Shown: positions 23,601-35,530, counted from the stretch's first letter. The stretch is 64,000 nt of DNA from Protonemura montana (GCA_947568835.1 OX387611.1:6886001-6950000); one strand, 5' to 3'. Numbers and translations: made by a program. Notes: a model not told the origin generated them from the sequence alone.

Positions 23601-26511
23601 ATTTATCACCATCGAAGGTTGAAGCATACTTGCATTTTCGTATATGAAAACGGTGAAAATCGTCGGAATTATGGAGCCGACGAGGTAGATCGTGATTAAT
23701 ATGCTGAATGCTTCTTCGAGAGCTGACACGAACCTTTGAAGGGTTATAGAAATAAAACAATCAGTGCACTCATTCTTTCGATATATGAAATCGACTTTGT
23801 CAGTGTTTTCCAAACTTTCGACATCTATGTACATCTTCTATTCGTTTTGAAACATTGAGTAACCATAAAAAAATGGGTCATGCTATTTCAAATCAGCTGT
23901 AAGCTGTCCTGACAATTTTCTGATAACAAAATAACCACAAAAAATTCAAACAATTACCTAGTTCAAGCATTCTAAATGCATCTAACTAAAATAATCGAGG
24001 TCGATGACTCAAAAAAAACTTATTTTGTATTTCCTAAAATGTGACCCCAAACAATTTGGCGTTTTTTACTTTGACTGCTCTAACCCTTAATAAAGTAACA
24101 GGTACAAGTTAAGAAACGTTGAGAAATTTAGTTGTTCCTTACTTAGCATTCAAAACCCTGCTCAAAAAAGTTTTTGTCAAAAATAGTGCTAAGGTTAGGT
24201 AAAGTAGACATACGTCTAAAAACCAGTATAATTCAGATGAAAATATTCACCTGATCACAGCCTGATGATGCTGAACGCACCTACGCATGATGCGTTCCAT
24301 CTCTAAATTGACGACCATCTGAAATGGCAAACCACGCCTCTTTAAGCCGAGTCTATCCGAAGTTTTCCGATGCGCAGAATTTCGTAACTTGACGAGGTTG
24401 CAATTGAGAAGTTCCAAATGTGAAGAGGCTTGTACGAGAAGTAAGACGAGAAAGGCAAGCGATGATTGGAAATAAACGATGGATTTCAGTCCAATCGCTA
24501 GGGCGATGGCGAGATTGATCTCGAATACAACACTTTCTGTATGATCGAATGGAAACCAGAGCCTGCAAGCAAATAAAGGTACATTCTGTGAAATCTAATT
24601 TAAATTGCAAACTCTGGTAATGCTCAGATTATCTTATTATTTGGAACACTTCCATATAATTGCATACACTAAAATACTATAAAATACTACAAAATTAAAA
24701 TGCATCCAACGTCAAATTGTAGTTATTCGAGATTGAATGGTTGTGACGTGGTATAGCGTCACAAGAATCAGAGTGACTGTGAGTATTCACAGCCTCATAG
24801 TTCTACTCCTTGGAGATCCGTATTTCTCGTGACATGCACTCAAGTGCTCTTAAAAAAAAATATGGCAAAGTGGCTCAATTGGTTAGAGCAACATCTCTGA
24901 TAGGTGGAGATCGGGGTTCGTATCTCCGTTTTGGCATTAATTTTTGAGGCAAAATTTTTGGCATTCGTGAAAATTTTTGAAATGGTTTGCCAAAAACACT
25001 CCTTTTCACGGAATCAAACCAGCATTGATCCTGAATTTGCATTCTTCTGATTGTGCTGCGAATACAGTTTAAAAACTCATCTGAATATTGACAGAAAGTG
25101 GCTTAAAAAAAAAAAAATGTTTTCTATAACTTATTGAATAGTGGAGTTTATTGGCGCGTCAACAGCGAGGTCATTTTGCGCCACATAACTTATTGCTGGC
25201 AGTGAAGTTAAAAGCATATTACTTATAATCGGGTATAAAAATGGTTTTCCGTGTGAGTGTTCTGCCCAAAATGTACATAAAACACCCAGATTTTCCCCTA
25301 AAACATCCTTGGAATCATTTTTTTTCTTTGGTGGAGGGGGGGCCAAGCCTTCCAACCGACCTTGACCATAATTAGGGTATCTATGCAAAATAACTAAAGT
25401 GTTTCACGACACGCTACTGCGCATTTAGGAGCCATTGTGTGCACATCCAATTGAAAAAGTTCGTGCATTAGGCGTAAATCTAGGTAACATGTTTGATATT
25501 AATTTACCTTGTTATCAAAACTCTTGTGGTTAAAAAATGAGGAACAAGAGGAAATATAATAAAAGTAAATCCAACCCAAGAAGTAATCGGAAATAAAAAA
25601 ACGGCTGTGCATAATGTCTTTCTTTTTCTTAAAATAAAAGAAGGACGATATGGAAGTTTCCTTTCCATTTCTGCCATCACTTCGTAGGCAATCACAGCTT
25701 CCTGGAGATGATCGCTTCCGTACAGAAGGCAGAGGGCGTTGCCGAGGAACACCATTGCAACAACCGCAAAGTTAATTGGCTCCAAAATGACTTCGAGTGG
25801 TTCTCCTATTGACGTGTACGCAACCATTGGTAATCCAATGAAAGTCATGTAGGCAATGTAGACGGCCATGAAACGGGCCGTGAAGACGGCTAGTTTTGAA
25901 GGTGGTGACTCGTTTGCTTTGTCGATGGCCGACCAGAATCCTGTGTGAAAAGAAAGCATGAAAGAAGAAAAAGAAGATTTCGTCTCGGGCCGTCAAGTTT
26001 AATTGCGATTTGTTTTGAACACACAATCTATGATAGTATGTTATAGGCTTTCATACGGGTTATGGTTAAGGGGGTTGTATCACCCCCATCTTTTTTTTTC
26101 TGGGGGATCTAGGGAACAAAATCCTTTATTTATTCTGTTATTGGGGTTAGTAACACATGTTTCGGCAATGCAATATATCTTTTAGTGGACATTTTTCCGG
26201 AAATTCCATTTAAAAAAAAAATCTATAAAAACCTGATACAACTAATAAGGTAGGCTTTTCAAAATAGTTGGCACGAGTATACTTTGTTATGTATAGTTTG
26301 GTATTGAAAAGATTGAAGAAATTTGAAATCCACAACTCCTACATGACTCCGTTTTTTTTTCCATTGGCTAAAGAATGATAACCTATTGCTTACCCAGCTT
26401 GACAAGTATCCACCTGAACAGGTAAATATAGTTACCATCCACATCGCACCAGGCCTTGAACTTCTTCAATCTTCTTTTAAGCGATGACCAGAACATTTTT
26501 CTGGTCTCCAT
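20697..26511 (-). CDS. Odorant receptor gene B (7tm_6), intact, 446 aa
   Basis: Exons on the minus strand: 26511-26394, 25940-25508, 24562-24251, 23733-23634, 22793-22689, 21922-21767, 20813-20697; sum 1341 nt. The product is a seven-transmembrane insect odorant receptor that would work with Orco. Exon 2 holds the first membrane segments (FIGLPMVAYTSI, FAVVAMVFLGNALCLLYGS), exon 3 the SHLELLNCNLVKLR and CVQHHQAVIR blocks, exons 4-5 further membrane segments, and exon 6 the family C-terminal block ECDWLRMSASFKRSMRIMM. Intron 4 uses a GC donor (gaaaat|gcaagt) with phase 0 kept; all other introns are GT-AG. Exon 7 starts LFVLTYQYYT-like (here YQYFTLVI) and ends with a tail unlike that of gene A, because the duplication ends inside this exon. 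All exons are open, so it is probably functional. Start by agreement with A and F (118-nt exon 1). Confidence 0.88.
22434..22497. repeat. TA-rich palindromic microsatellite
   Basis: A run of ta dinucleotides interrupted by gatata and agtata, lying in intron 5 of gene B. Gene A has a plain stretch there, so it expanded in one copy. Confidence 0.85.
23900..24235. mobile_element. Fold-back element copy in intron 3 of gene B
   Basis: Partner of the copy at 5885-6230, with ggtaaagtagacatacgtct at its outer end and an arm including gaaacgttgagaaatttagt. Confidence 0.6.
24725..24965 (+). mobile_element. tRNA-headed SINE in intron 2 of gene B
   Basis: At about 24868-24935 there is a tRNA-like stretch: ggctcaattggttagagcaa (A box) and ggggttcgta (B box). 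The cloverleaf is not intact, so it is a SINE promoter and not a tRNA gene. It lies within a conserved 230-bp unit that runs from attgtagttattcgagattg to ggcattaatttttgagg and recurs at 5165-5395 and 50285-50560. Confidence 0.75.
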
Positions 26512-28248
26512 GTCAGGCCTTGTGAATGATGGCTTGAGGCTTGATTAAATTCAACTATTTCTTTAAGTAACAAGGATAACAAGTGAATCACTATGATACT
26601 GCTGACTCTTTGAAACGGTTTTTTGTTAATAAGTTAGTGTAACTTTTCCAGATATTACTATTTTTGTTTTTTGTTATGAAATCCGTTAGATCAGGTTTCT
26701 TCTCAGGTTTCTTCCATACATTTTCAAATTAAGGAAGAATTATTCGTTGCAATTCAATCTCTGGTGTGTGCCCGATGGTTGGGCACTTCTGTTGACAACA
26801 CAGTTTATAGTAAACAGTCAAGACGGGTTGAAATTCTGACACTTGACAGGATGAACATAAATCGTACAAGAACACTTTTGTTAGACAAAGAAAGTTATGT
26901 AACAACTTGGTAACTCAAGAAACATTTCACTATGTGTTTTGGGCCGCTAGTTTTCTTAACAACAAAACTATCTATTTGTATTTGTTTTGTCAACGTTGTC
27001 AAAGCAACGCTACACATAAAAAAGAATTTGTAATACTTAGCTGAAATCTTATTAAAAATGCAAATGCTTGCAATGCACGGGATATTTTCTTACTATGAAC
27101 GCTAGAACCGTTTCAAAAATTGATGCCCAGACGGGGAAATTATATTATACGGTGGCATCAATTTTTGAGACGGCTGTAGTGTTCATAATAATAAAATACC
27201 TCAAAATAAAATACCTATAATAACTAGCTCTAGACGTTTTAGGTAATGACAGTATGAGTAAACCAAAACAAATCCTTGTACTGTGACAAAGCCACAGTTC
27301 CAAAGTTCCACTCACCTGTAGACATGACCTCGCATGACAGTAAACTTCGATAATATCAACCGAAATATCGGTCATACAACAATTATCTACTGAAAAACAA
27401 AAACGATTTTATTTCAACATAGAAGAAATTTTGTGAAATCCGGAAAAGGCTCAATTATTTGCGCACTAACAAATCACGCTATACATGTTCGTCATTTTTT
27501 AATAAAGTGAAGTGCCAACACGCTCACAACTTCTTTAATTTTTCTGACCAACCGTGAGAACACAAACTATTAAGTATTTGCGAGAGACAATGGTTAAGAC
27601 CACCCGGAGGCTAGAATTAGAATTTTTTTTTTTTTTTTTTTTTTATTTATTTATTACTTTAATATCTTAGGATTGTTAATAACTATCCACGAATCGAATA
27701 TATTGATTATTGTGTCCACAAAAAATTATTTGGTTTTTCCGTGTGTGACTGGTTTCTGCTCAAAACCCATATGAGGAAAAAACACAGTGCCTCTTACTAT
27801 CGCGTTATCTCAGTTCGACGTTTTTAAATTTTTGGAACATTTATCCAATAAAACATTCGATCGCCTGTTCGAATCACGTTCGTTCACCGACAACATCTTA
27901 CACGTTTGCATTTTTTTTTTTTTTTTTTCGTATGTTTTAGATAGTAGAAATATTGCCGTGCTCTCCTGGCGCTTCGCGCCAGTCGCACCCGCCAATTTTG
28001 CAGGCCGTGTCCCACGACCCCAATCCTCACCTACACCCCGTGCGCAGCTCCTACGTCTAGCATTAAGTATATAGGAAGAGAAACACGGGAACTAGAGTTA
28101 AGTACAAAACTAGCATCAGAGCCACCAATTGGCAGAAATTGACAATACACTCTGCACTTATTATTAATATTTTAAATTTGGTCAAGTGTGTTCAAGTTCG
28201 ATAGTAAGAAACCAAAAGCAGCTTCGCCGGGTAATCGAACGCTATATA
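26512..28248. other. Upstream flank of gene B and unassigned sequence
   Basis: 26512-27848 is the duplicated 5' flank of the receptor, with SINE-tail pieces (tcaatttttgagacggctgt) in opposed orientation near 27110-27180. 27849-28248 has no supported gene; the 95-codon frame at 27787-28074 crosses the duplication edge and looks like chance. Confidence 0.5.
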
Positions 28249-29182
28249 TCAAATCAACCGACCAAAAAACCGTCACCTCTCAGAAATCGACCAAACTTGG
28301 TAGGATGATGACCACATTATTTCTCTTGTTGACTTTATTTTTTGTTTGCCTCTGAGTCAAATGGTTCGCCTGGTACGGCCCCGAAACGGCGGGAAGGCAC
28401 TGAATTTTGGGGTACACGCGTCTTTTTTCTTTCTCAAATTGCGTCGGCTGTAGATAAGATAGATTAATGAAAATTTTTTGTATGAAAGGTATTGAAATAT
28501 TGTTACATAAAACATAAATTTCGTTTAAAAAAAGTAAAAAAATCCCCCTCTTCCCCCTTTTTATTTTTTCTACCCCTACTATCTTTTTAAGAACTATTTT
28601 AATTTTCTTGGAAAAAATTCTATTTGATAGTTATAAGTATAAACTCAATTTTTTGAAAGTTTCAGAGTGGGACACTGAGGGAATTTTGAGATAAAAATTA
28701 AAAAGTATCGCCGTGTGAAAAAAATTGCATGTTTTTACATGTGTTTACGCGTATATGGGATAGTTCATCCAAAATCAACACATCATAAAACCTGACCAAC
28801 TTTTATGCAAAATAAAAGTATGCTTAGGCATAAAGAAGGCTAAGAACAGACTTTCACTAATTTTTCAAAATTTTGTCTTGCATCGTTCATGCGCAGTAGC
28901 AGTCCGAACGAAATTTATGTTTTAAGAAACACAATTTCAATACCTTTCATGTCAATTTTTTACATAAATCTATCTTTCTACAGCCGACGCGATATGAGAA
29001 AGAAAAAAGACGCGTGTACCCCAAAATTCAGTGCCGTCCCGCCGTTTCGGGGCCGTACCGGGCGAACCATTTGACTCAGAGGCAAACAAAAAAATAATTC
29101 AACAAGAGAAATGATGTGGTCATCATCCTACCAAATTTGATCGATTTCTGAGAGGTTATGGTTTTTTGGTCGGTTGATTTGA
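28249..29182. mobile_element. Fold-back element with ~290-bp inverted arms
   Basis: Left arm about 28249-28535 (tcaaatcaaccgaccaaaaa ... gtaggatgatgaccacatta ... gcgtcggctgtag) is repeated inverted at 28895-29182, with a loop of about 350 bases that holds no gene. It looks like a non-autonomous DNA transposon. It abuts the transposase remnant at 29195. Confidence 0.85.
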
Positions 29183-29194
29183 CATGGAATGACC

Positions 29195-29940
29195 CTATTC
29201 ATGGAAGAATACGTGCGATGTAGGTGTTCAGTGCGAATTAGGGCCAGAAGAAATATACCGTTTTAATTGCCGTCATTTTCCTGAGAGCGTTAGTGAGTCG
29301 GAAAGTGGCAATAATGATTTGGATGCTTCTTTTCGGATGGAGCAGGAAGACCTTATCGCATCAGTTAGTGATGAGTTTAGCAATACATCAGAAAACTGGG
29401 TCTCCGATGATGCAAACGAAGAAATAATCGAAATTGAAAAACCGACTGATAAGTCTCAACATCATTTCTTTTTTGTATTTTGGAACTGTTTGGCCACCCT
29501 GTTTCAATTGTGCCGTGAATGCGGAGCGTCTGTTGCGAAAACAAGGCGATCGAGTCGAGGTGCTAGGGGCGACAACCACGTGTGAGGCCGGTCATAAATT
29601 AGACTGGCGATCGCAGCTTATGAAGGGCAATCAACCAAAAGGCAATGTGTCTATTGCTTCAGCTCTTATGCTAACAGGTGTCAATTTCACTGCTTTTTCT
29701 CATTTCACAAAAACTCTAAAACTCAAGTGTTTTGCAAGGACTACTTTTGACAAAATTATCAACAGATATTTTAGTAATGAAGTAGAAAAGGTGTGGATAG
29801 AGCAACGAAATGAGACGATGGACAATCTGCACCAGAAAATATTGTTCTTACGGCCTGCATATGCATGTAATGTGGTATCGTCCTCATCCACTAAAACTAC
29901 ACTGTCAATAACACTTCCTTCAGACTCGGGTTCAAACTGA
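29195..29940 (+). pseudogene. DNA-transposon protein remnant, frameshifted
   Basis: Two overlapping frames continue one another. The first (open from before 29319 to 29585) reads DVGVQCELGPEEIYRFN upstream of its first Met and reaches LFQLCRECGASV, a CxxC-type finger half. The second (29434-29940) goes on from about 29535 with GDRVEVLGATTTCEAGHKLDW, then NVSIASALMLTGVNFTAF and FARTTFDKIINRYF. This order (cysteine finger, CxxGH, then a helix-rich core) matches a widespread group of invertebrate transposase-like proteins; I am not certain of the superfamily name. The frame breaks near 29530 and the 3' catalytic part is gone. Confidence 0.6.
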
Positions 29941-30578
29941 TACAGTCAATACAGTCGTCTCCCAACTCATTGCTTAAACTGCTAAATTACTATTTACTAT
30001 TTTTACAATATCACCAGGTGTCCAGCACAATAATCTTATAATTAATACAACTTCATTAAAAATCTATGGCACATACAAAACGCAAAACAATTGAGAAAAT
30101 AAAAATAACGTGTTTATCCTTCACCCTTTGTAAACACACTGACAGCATTTTGTGTTTATTTAATGTGGTGGAGGCGGAATCATTAAAAATAGATCTATGT
30201 GACATTTTACAGCATTTTCGTCGAGCGTGGTGCGATCGGCCGAAATTCACGCGCACAACGCTTATCGCCGAGCCGCGCTGTTTTATGGCAAGAGACACAA
30301 GAAAGCACCGATGACGTCACGTTTGAGTGGGAGCTATAACGCATTCGAGATTTAAAAATTCATAGCTCGGCAAGGAAATTTTTGCATTTTTTGCGGTTTT
30401 CACTAAACATCATAGAAAAGAACACTGCATCTGCTAAAATCGGGTTGTGTATGCTGGAAATTGCTGGAATTGCTGGAATTGCAAGCATTTGCGATTAAAA
30501 TAATCTTTCACCGCTATAATTAATTTAAAGAGTAATAACAACCACCTTTTGTATCACCATTGTTTGTCTGTTGGGCAG
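29941..30578. other. Intergenic, no gene seen
   Basis: AT-rich with a few short frames (about 80 codons) lacking any motif. The last 25 bases before 30579 are the conserved receptor exon-5 acceptor region. Confidence 0.5.
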
Positions 30579-32182
30579 ATTGATCGTCTCAGCTTGACTG
30601 CAACTTGCCAATTGATTGCGTTACTTTGTATTACAATCGCCCTGCTACTCACATTCTTCACTGCGGACAAGATCAGCGATCAGGTGAGCAGTGGATACCT
30701 CACGTCTTTGGTCATCGACTTAAATGGTGTATATGACTGGCTGCCCCGGGGCAACCAGTGTTCATCGTGTTCGACTGGGCATGTGACTCTGCTCCAGTGC
30801 AACTTTCACGTGTTCGACTGGGCATGTGACTCTGCCCCAGTGCAACTTTCACGTGTTCGACTGGGCATGTGACTCTGACCCAGTGCAACTTTCACGTGTT
30901 CAACTGGGCATGTGACTCTGCTCCAGTGCAACTTTCACGTGTTCGACTGGGCATGTGACTCTGCCCCAGTGCAACTTTCACGTGTTCGACTGGGCATGTA
31001 ACTCTGTCCCAGTGCAACTTTCACGTGTTCGACTGGGCATGTGACTCTGCTCCAGTGCAACTTTCACGTGTTCGACTGGGCATGTGACTCTGCCCCAGTG
31101 CAACTTTCACGTGTTCGACTGGGCATGTGACTCTGACCCAGTGCAACTTTCACGTGTTCAACTGGGCATGTGACTCTGCTCCAGTGCAACTTTCACGTGT
31201 TCGACTGGGCATGTGACTCTGCCCCAGTGCAACTTTCACGTGTTCGACTGGGCATGTGACTCTGCCCCAGTGCAACTTTCACGTGTTCAACTGGGCATGT
31301 GACTCTGTCCCCGTGCAACTTTCACGTGTTCGACTGGGCATGTGACTCTACCCCAGTGCAACTTTCACGTGTTCGACTGGGCATCATGTGACTCTGCCCC
31401 AGTTCAACTTTCACGTGTTTGACTGGACATGTGACTCTGCCCCAGTGCAACTTTCACGTGTTCGACTGGGCATGTGATTCTGCCCCAGTGCAACTTTCAC
31501 GTGTTTGACTGGCAGAATTGCTCGTTTTCGAGTCACTCTCGGTGCATATAGGTAGTTTGTGATCACGTGAACGTGTAGATGCGCTCTCGCTCGGAGCTGT
31601 TGCAAACCCAGAGGAGAGCATGACGTCATCGAGCAAGTTTAAAACCTGCGCCGGTGCAGGCCAGTTGAAAACACCATGAGTTTTTAACGCGCAGAAAAAT
31701 GAATCACGTCTTCTATGACTGAATTATAAGCTAGCTATTATTATTTATTTCCTATAAATCTTTTAAACTAGATTCAGCGTTACAATTATATGAGTCCCAG
31801 CGCATATATTGACTGTCTCTTTAGAAAGCACCAAAAAAATTGGTTTCTATACAAATGGAAAAAATATAATCCACTGTCTTGCTGAGAGAAAACTTTCTTC
31901 TGTTTTTTCTACGCAGAGTGAAATGGTGAGGAAGTCTGCGTTTGGCTGCGACTGGCTTAAATCGCCTGAGAGTCTGAAGCGTTCGATACGGATCATCATG
32001 TCGTTAAGCAACCAGCCGTTGGTGATCACCGTTGCTGGGGGAATCCCACTTTCATTGGATACAGGAAGAAGGGTGAGAATAGACGTTGTATTTTGGGTAC
32101 AAACTGCTTATGTGTCATGAAATTTTTTTTTACAAGAATTTTATTGCACTTGTTCCAGTTGTTCTTCCTAACCTACAAATAA
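30579..32182 (+). pseudogene. Odorant receptor 3' fragment D (exons 5-7)
   Basis: Exon 5: 30579-30683 (LSLTATCQLIALLCITIALL, a membrane segment). Exon 6: 31917-32072 (VRKSAFGCDWLKSPESLKRS, then SNQPLVITVAGGIPLSLDTG). Exon 7 starts at 32159, LFFLTYK then TAA where E and C2 have a Tyr codon, removing the last nine or so residues. Exon lengths (105 and 156) and phases agree with gene E. Exons 1-4 are absent upstream, where there is a transposon remnant. It is a partial copy; whether it is transcribed cannot be told. Confidence 0.85.
30755..31512. repeat. 43-bp minisatellite, about 17 copies (intron 5 of D)
   Basis: Lies between exons 5 and 6. Higher-order structure is visible: variants tgctccagtg, tgccccagtg and tgacccagtg recur in the same order, as in a multi-unit duplication. 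One unit has an extra atc (gggcatcatgtg). Confidence 0.95.
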
Positions 32183-32379
32183 AACAAGTTTGTGACTGAT
32201 AGCACGTCAACAAGTGCTGCTGACTCGCAAAACAGCGTCATCTATCTTGGAGTTCCATAGAGGTTTACAAATTTTAAGTAAGAGAGTCGTCAAGCAGTGA
32301 AGGTTCAAATTTAGATGAAATCTTAATTAAATTGCAAACGCTTGCAATGCACGAGGTAATTAATTATTATGAATACTAT

Positions 32380-32470
32380 GACCGTCTCATCCGCAATATG
32401 TGAAGATCGGGGTTCGTGTCCCCGTTTAGGCATCAATTTTTGAGACGGTCAAAGTGTTCACAATGACAAT
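32380..32470 (+). mobile_element. tRNA-headed SINE fragment
   Basis: Has agatcggggttcgtgtcccc (B-box side) and the tail ggcatcaatttttgagacgg; the 5' part is missing. Confidence 0.6.
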
Positions 32471-32649
32471 AAAAAAATGTTTAAATTAACCCTGTCACCA
32501 TTTTCACAGTGCTTTTTTTCGATTAAAAAGTAATTAAATTAAATTTTATTTGGCTGTGAAAACATAAAAGATTGCTTTTAATTAAAAATGAAGTCTTCTT
32601 TCTCCATTTTCAAAATAATTTGTGATAATAACAATAAAAATAAAAATAA

Positions 32650-33425
32650 ACTTTTGCCATTTTCTGTCTGCTGCTTTTCTGCTCTGAGAAAATAAAAACC
32701 GGAACAACACAAATTCTACTTTGTGACTAGGAAGGCAATCAATATGACCACAAAATCCAAGATGGCAGCTGCTGAAGCAACCTTAGAAAACAAACGCAGT
32801 GCAATTTTCAAGTACTGTGGCGTAAACTAAAATGATTTGATGCATGCTATACCCGAAACTATTTGTAACCATAATTATTGTTTAAATATTTGACTAGGTT
32901 ACTTTCATAGCTTGCGTTACAACATGCGTGTCATAATGTTGTCTCTTTTTTCGCATTGGTCTGCTAAACGGTCACATTGATGACTGGCTCAACTTTTCGA
33001 ACGAATTTTTCTTGGTGCCACATTTTGCTTACCAAAGTATTGACACTTTTTAATAGTTCCTAGCTGTTACATTTACCGTACAGTACTGCATCTTGCTTAT
33101 CTCTTACGTAAAATGTAATGCCAATAAATTAAATTTATGGGGTAACAATAAAAAAATGTTTTAAATATTCAATTGATTCTTGCTGATGTTAATACTTCAT
33201 CGATACAATAACACAAGAAATATTTTTCAGACTAGTTTTCAAGATAGTTCTTCCTGAAAAAGCGAAAATTTGATATTTTATGCCCTTTTTAGTGTCGTAT
33301 ACCTTTCACAACCGAAACATCAGATCACCGTTCAACGCCGTGTCAAAAGACGTTTTGTTTGTTTCCAAAGTCATATTGATCATGATAATGGGGATTTAGT
33401 GTTTTTTTTTAGTGGCTTGAATTAG
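32650..33425 (+). repeat. Segment duplicated at 13428-14240
   Basis: Near-identical to the C1 block, running into the same 5S-headed SINE at its right end. No coding content. Confidence 0.8.
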
Positions 33426-34050
33426 AACCCGAACGGTTTGGTGTGTTGGAAACACCGGTTCTCGTTAGATCATCGATGTTAAGCAACACTGCGCCGAGTC
33501 AGGTATTGGATGGGTGACCATTATACACATGACCAGTTCTGTTCGGGAGATAGGTTGGAGGGATGAAAGTTAAGCAACACTGCGCTGGGTCAGGTATTGG
33601 ATGGGTGACCATTATACACATGACCAGTTCTGATCGGGAGATAGGTTGGAGGGATGAAAGTTAAGCAACACTGCGCTGGGTCAGGTATTGGATGGGTGAC
33701 CATCATACACATGACCAGTTCTATTCGGGAGAGAGGTTGGAGGGATGAAAGTAAGTACAGCATCTTCATTCGCCTTGCTCATCAACCACTCGACAGGATG
33801 GATTTGTGGAGGAATCCTGCTGTACGCGTTGTACCGTCCTTCGGAAGGGACGTTTAGCCGGTGGTCCCCTTGGTGCTCTTCAACAGGAGTAGGCTAAGTC
33901 CCGGCACCGGGTTTCCCCTCCTCCGTTCTAGGCTAAGTTAGGTTCATTATCATCCTCATCAACATTCACTCATTCACTGACGCCATTAGACCAGTGCCGC
34001 ATGGCCAGATGTCAAAACAGTGCGTCGTTAAACACCACAAATAATAAATA
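33426..34050 (+). mobile_element. 5S-headed SINE with triplicated head
   Basis: The 5S-derived head and following sequence (gttaagcaacactgcg ... ggagggatgaaa) occur three times in tandem at a 91-bp period (33478, 33569, 33660), then a single body and the end gtgcgtcgttaaacaccaca. The paralogous SINE at 14265-14690 has one head, so the triplication is local and later. Confidence 0.85.
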
Positions 34051-35171
34051 TGGAAATGAGAACTAGTGGAAAAACCAACAAAAACAAATAAAAATCACTC
34101 CAACTTAAGTGTGTGTAAGCCATTCAATAATTCTGTAACCCATTTTATCAATACTTCTTTACCGCTGTTTGCGCAATGTCCAGACTTTAATAATGAAACA
34201 AATTACCGAAACAAAAAATTTCTTTTGGCTAACCACAACGTGTTGCGCTAGATTATAAATTTGCTTCTCTATTTTGTGATGCATTCCAAACATATCAATT
34301 ATTAAAAAATCCTTCTAAATTGTGTGAAAATGAGAAAAATAGCAAAATATTGCCCTTTCAGATCAATTTTATTTATATTTTTAAAACTCTGGCTAGCCGG
34401 AAAAAACTACAAAAACAAAGACGCTTCTCGACGCACAAACTCCTAGACGCAGCCCGCAAAGCAAACTCGGCTCCTCCACTAACAAACTTAATTCTTGTTT
34501 TCAGCAACAATACAGTAATTTTCCCTATTGTTACTGATTTACGACGTTGGCTGAGGCAGGACTTCTTTTAGTTTTATATGGATCTCTCTGATGTCCAAAT
34601 GAGAAAGGGTCTTGCAAAGAGTATTTCATAATAATTAATATTAAATTATTTAAAAAGAAAATATATGTTTTAAAATATTAGGATTCTTCAACGTTCTTTA
34701 GAAATATTTTGCAGGACGCTCATTAAAATATCGGCAAATAGATATGATTGTAGAGCTGGAGCTATTTACTTATTCACGTTTCATGTTTGTACTTCATTAT
34801 TTATTCGAAATGGTATCATGGCAATTGCATTGTCAGAAAATTTAGTTTGAACTCGCCGTTCCAATAGATCGCCTCTCTAAGAAGGCTCGCAATCAACCTC
34901 CAATTAGCAAACGAGTAAAAATTGATTGATTTGTGAATTGTAATTCATGTCAAAAAGCTGCTCGCGATTTTTCTTGGCCTTTACCAGTTATCAAGTAGGT
35001 AATTAAATTTATAACAAGGAATCGTGGCCTAAGTTGGGCACTTATTTTAACAATTACTTCAAAATCGCAAGTAAAATTGTAATTAAATTGCAAATGATTT
35101 AAAAAAAAAACAGAGTGTAGTATAATTAGGTTTTTTTTTAGTGGGCTCTAGTGTTCATAATCATTTAAACA
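34051..35171. other. Intergenic, no gene seen
   Basis: AT-rich. An 83-codon frame at 34320-34571 shows no domain or splice support. Nothing further is recognised. Confidence 0.5.
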
Positions 35172-35530
35172 TCGTTACAGATGATGGTTTTTAGACTCAT
35201 GTCTACTTGACTTATCCTTAGCACTAGTTTTAACAAAAACTATTTGAAATGGGTTTTGAATGCTAAGTAAAGGACAACTAAATTTCCCAACGTTTCATAA
35301 CATAAACCAGTTACTTCTTCAAGGGTAAGAGCAGTCCTGACAATTGTCCGATAACAAAAGAACCACATAAAATTATAACAATGGAAAATTGTCATGACTG
35401 CTCTACTCTGCTCTAACCCTTGAAGAAGTAACTAGTACACGTTACGAAACGTTGGGAAATTTAGTTGTCCATTACTGAGCATTTAAAACCCACTTTAAAT
35501 ATTTTTTGTTATCGTTACAGATGATGCTTG
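35172..35530. mobile_element. Fold-back element with 16-bp target duplication
   Basis: Two arms are near reverse complements: caaaaactatttgaaatggg ... ttcttcaagggta on the left and cccttgaagaagtaactagt ... aaatattttttg on the right, with a loop including gataacaaaagaacc. The direct repeat atcgttacagatgatg flanks the element (about 35171 and 35513). It lies just upstream of gene E. Confidence 0.8.

Larger units (their letters stand above)
20745..27848 (-). repeat. Right arm of large inverted duplication (receptor gene B)
   Basis: Reverse complement of 2386-9765. It lacks the SINE of the other arm (7022-7376) and carries about 100 extra bases near 27200-27340. The spacer between the arms is about 11 kb. 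Ends fall at a shared ggataaatgttcc-like motif (27848) and in the last coding exon (20745). Confidence 0.9.

Noticed and set aside
24868-24940. tRNA gene
   Set aside because: A- and B-box words are present, but it is part of a repeated ~230-bp element and stem pairing is poor; taken as a SINE head.
30755-31512. CRISPR-like array of regular units
   Set aside because: Units are directly joined 43-bp tandem repeats with no unique spacers, in an insect intron.
33470-33720. 5S rRNA genes
   Set aside because: Only the internal part of 5S is matched and it is fused to the SINE body; no full 5S gene is seen.
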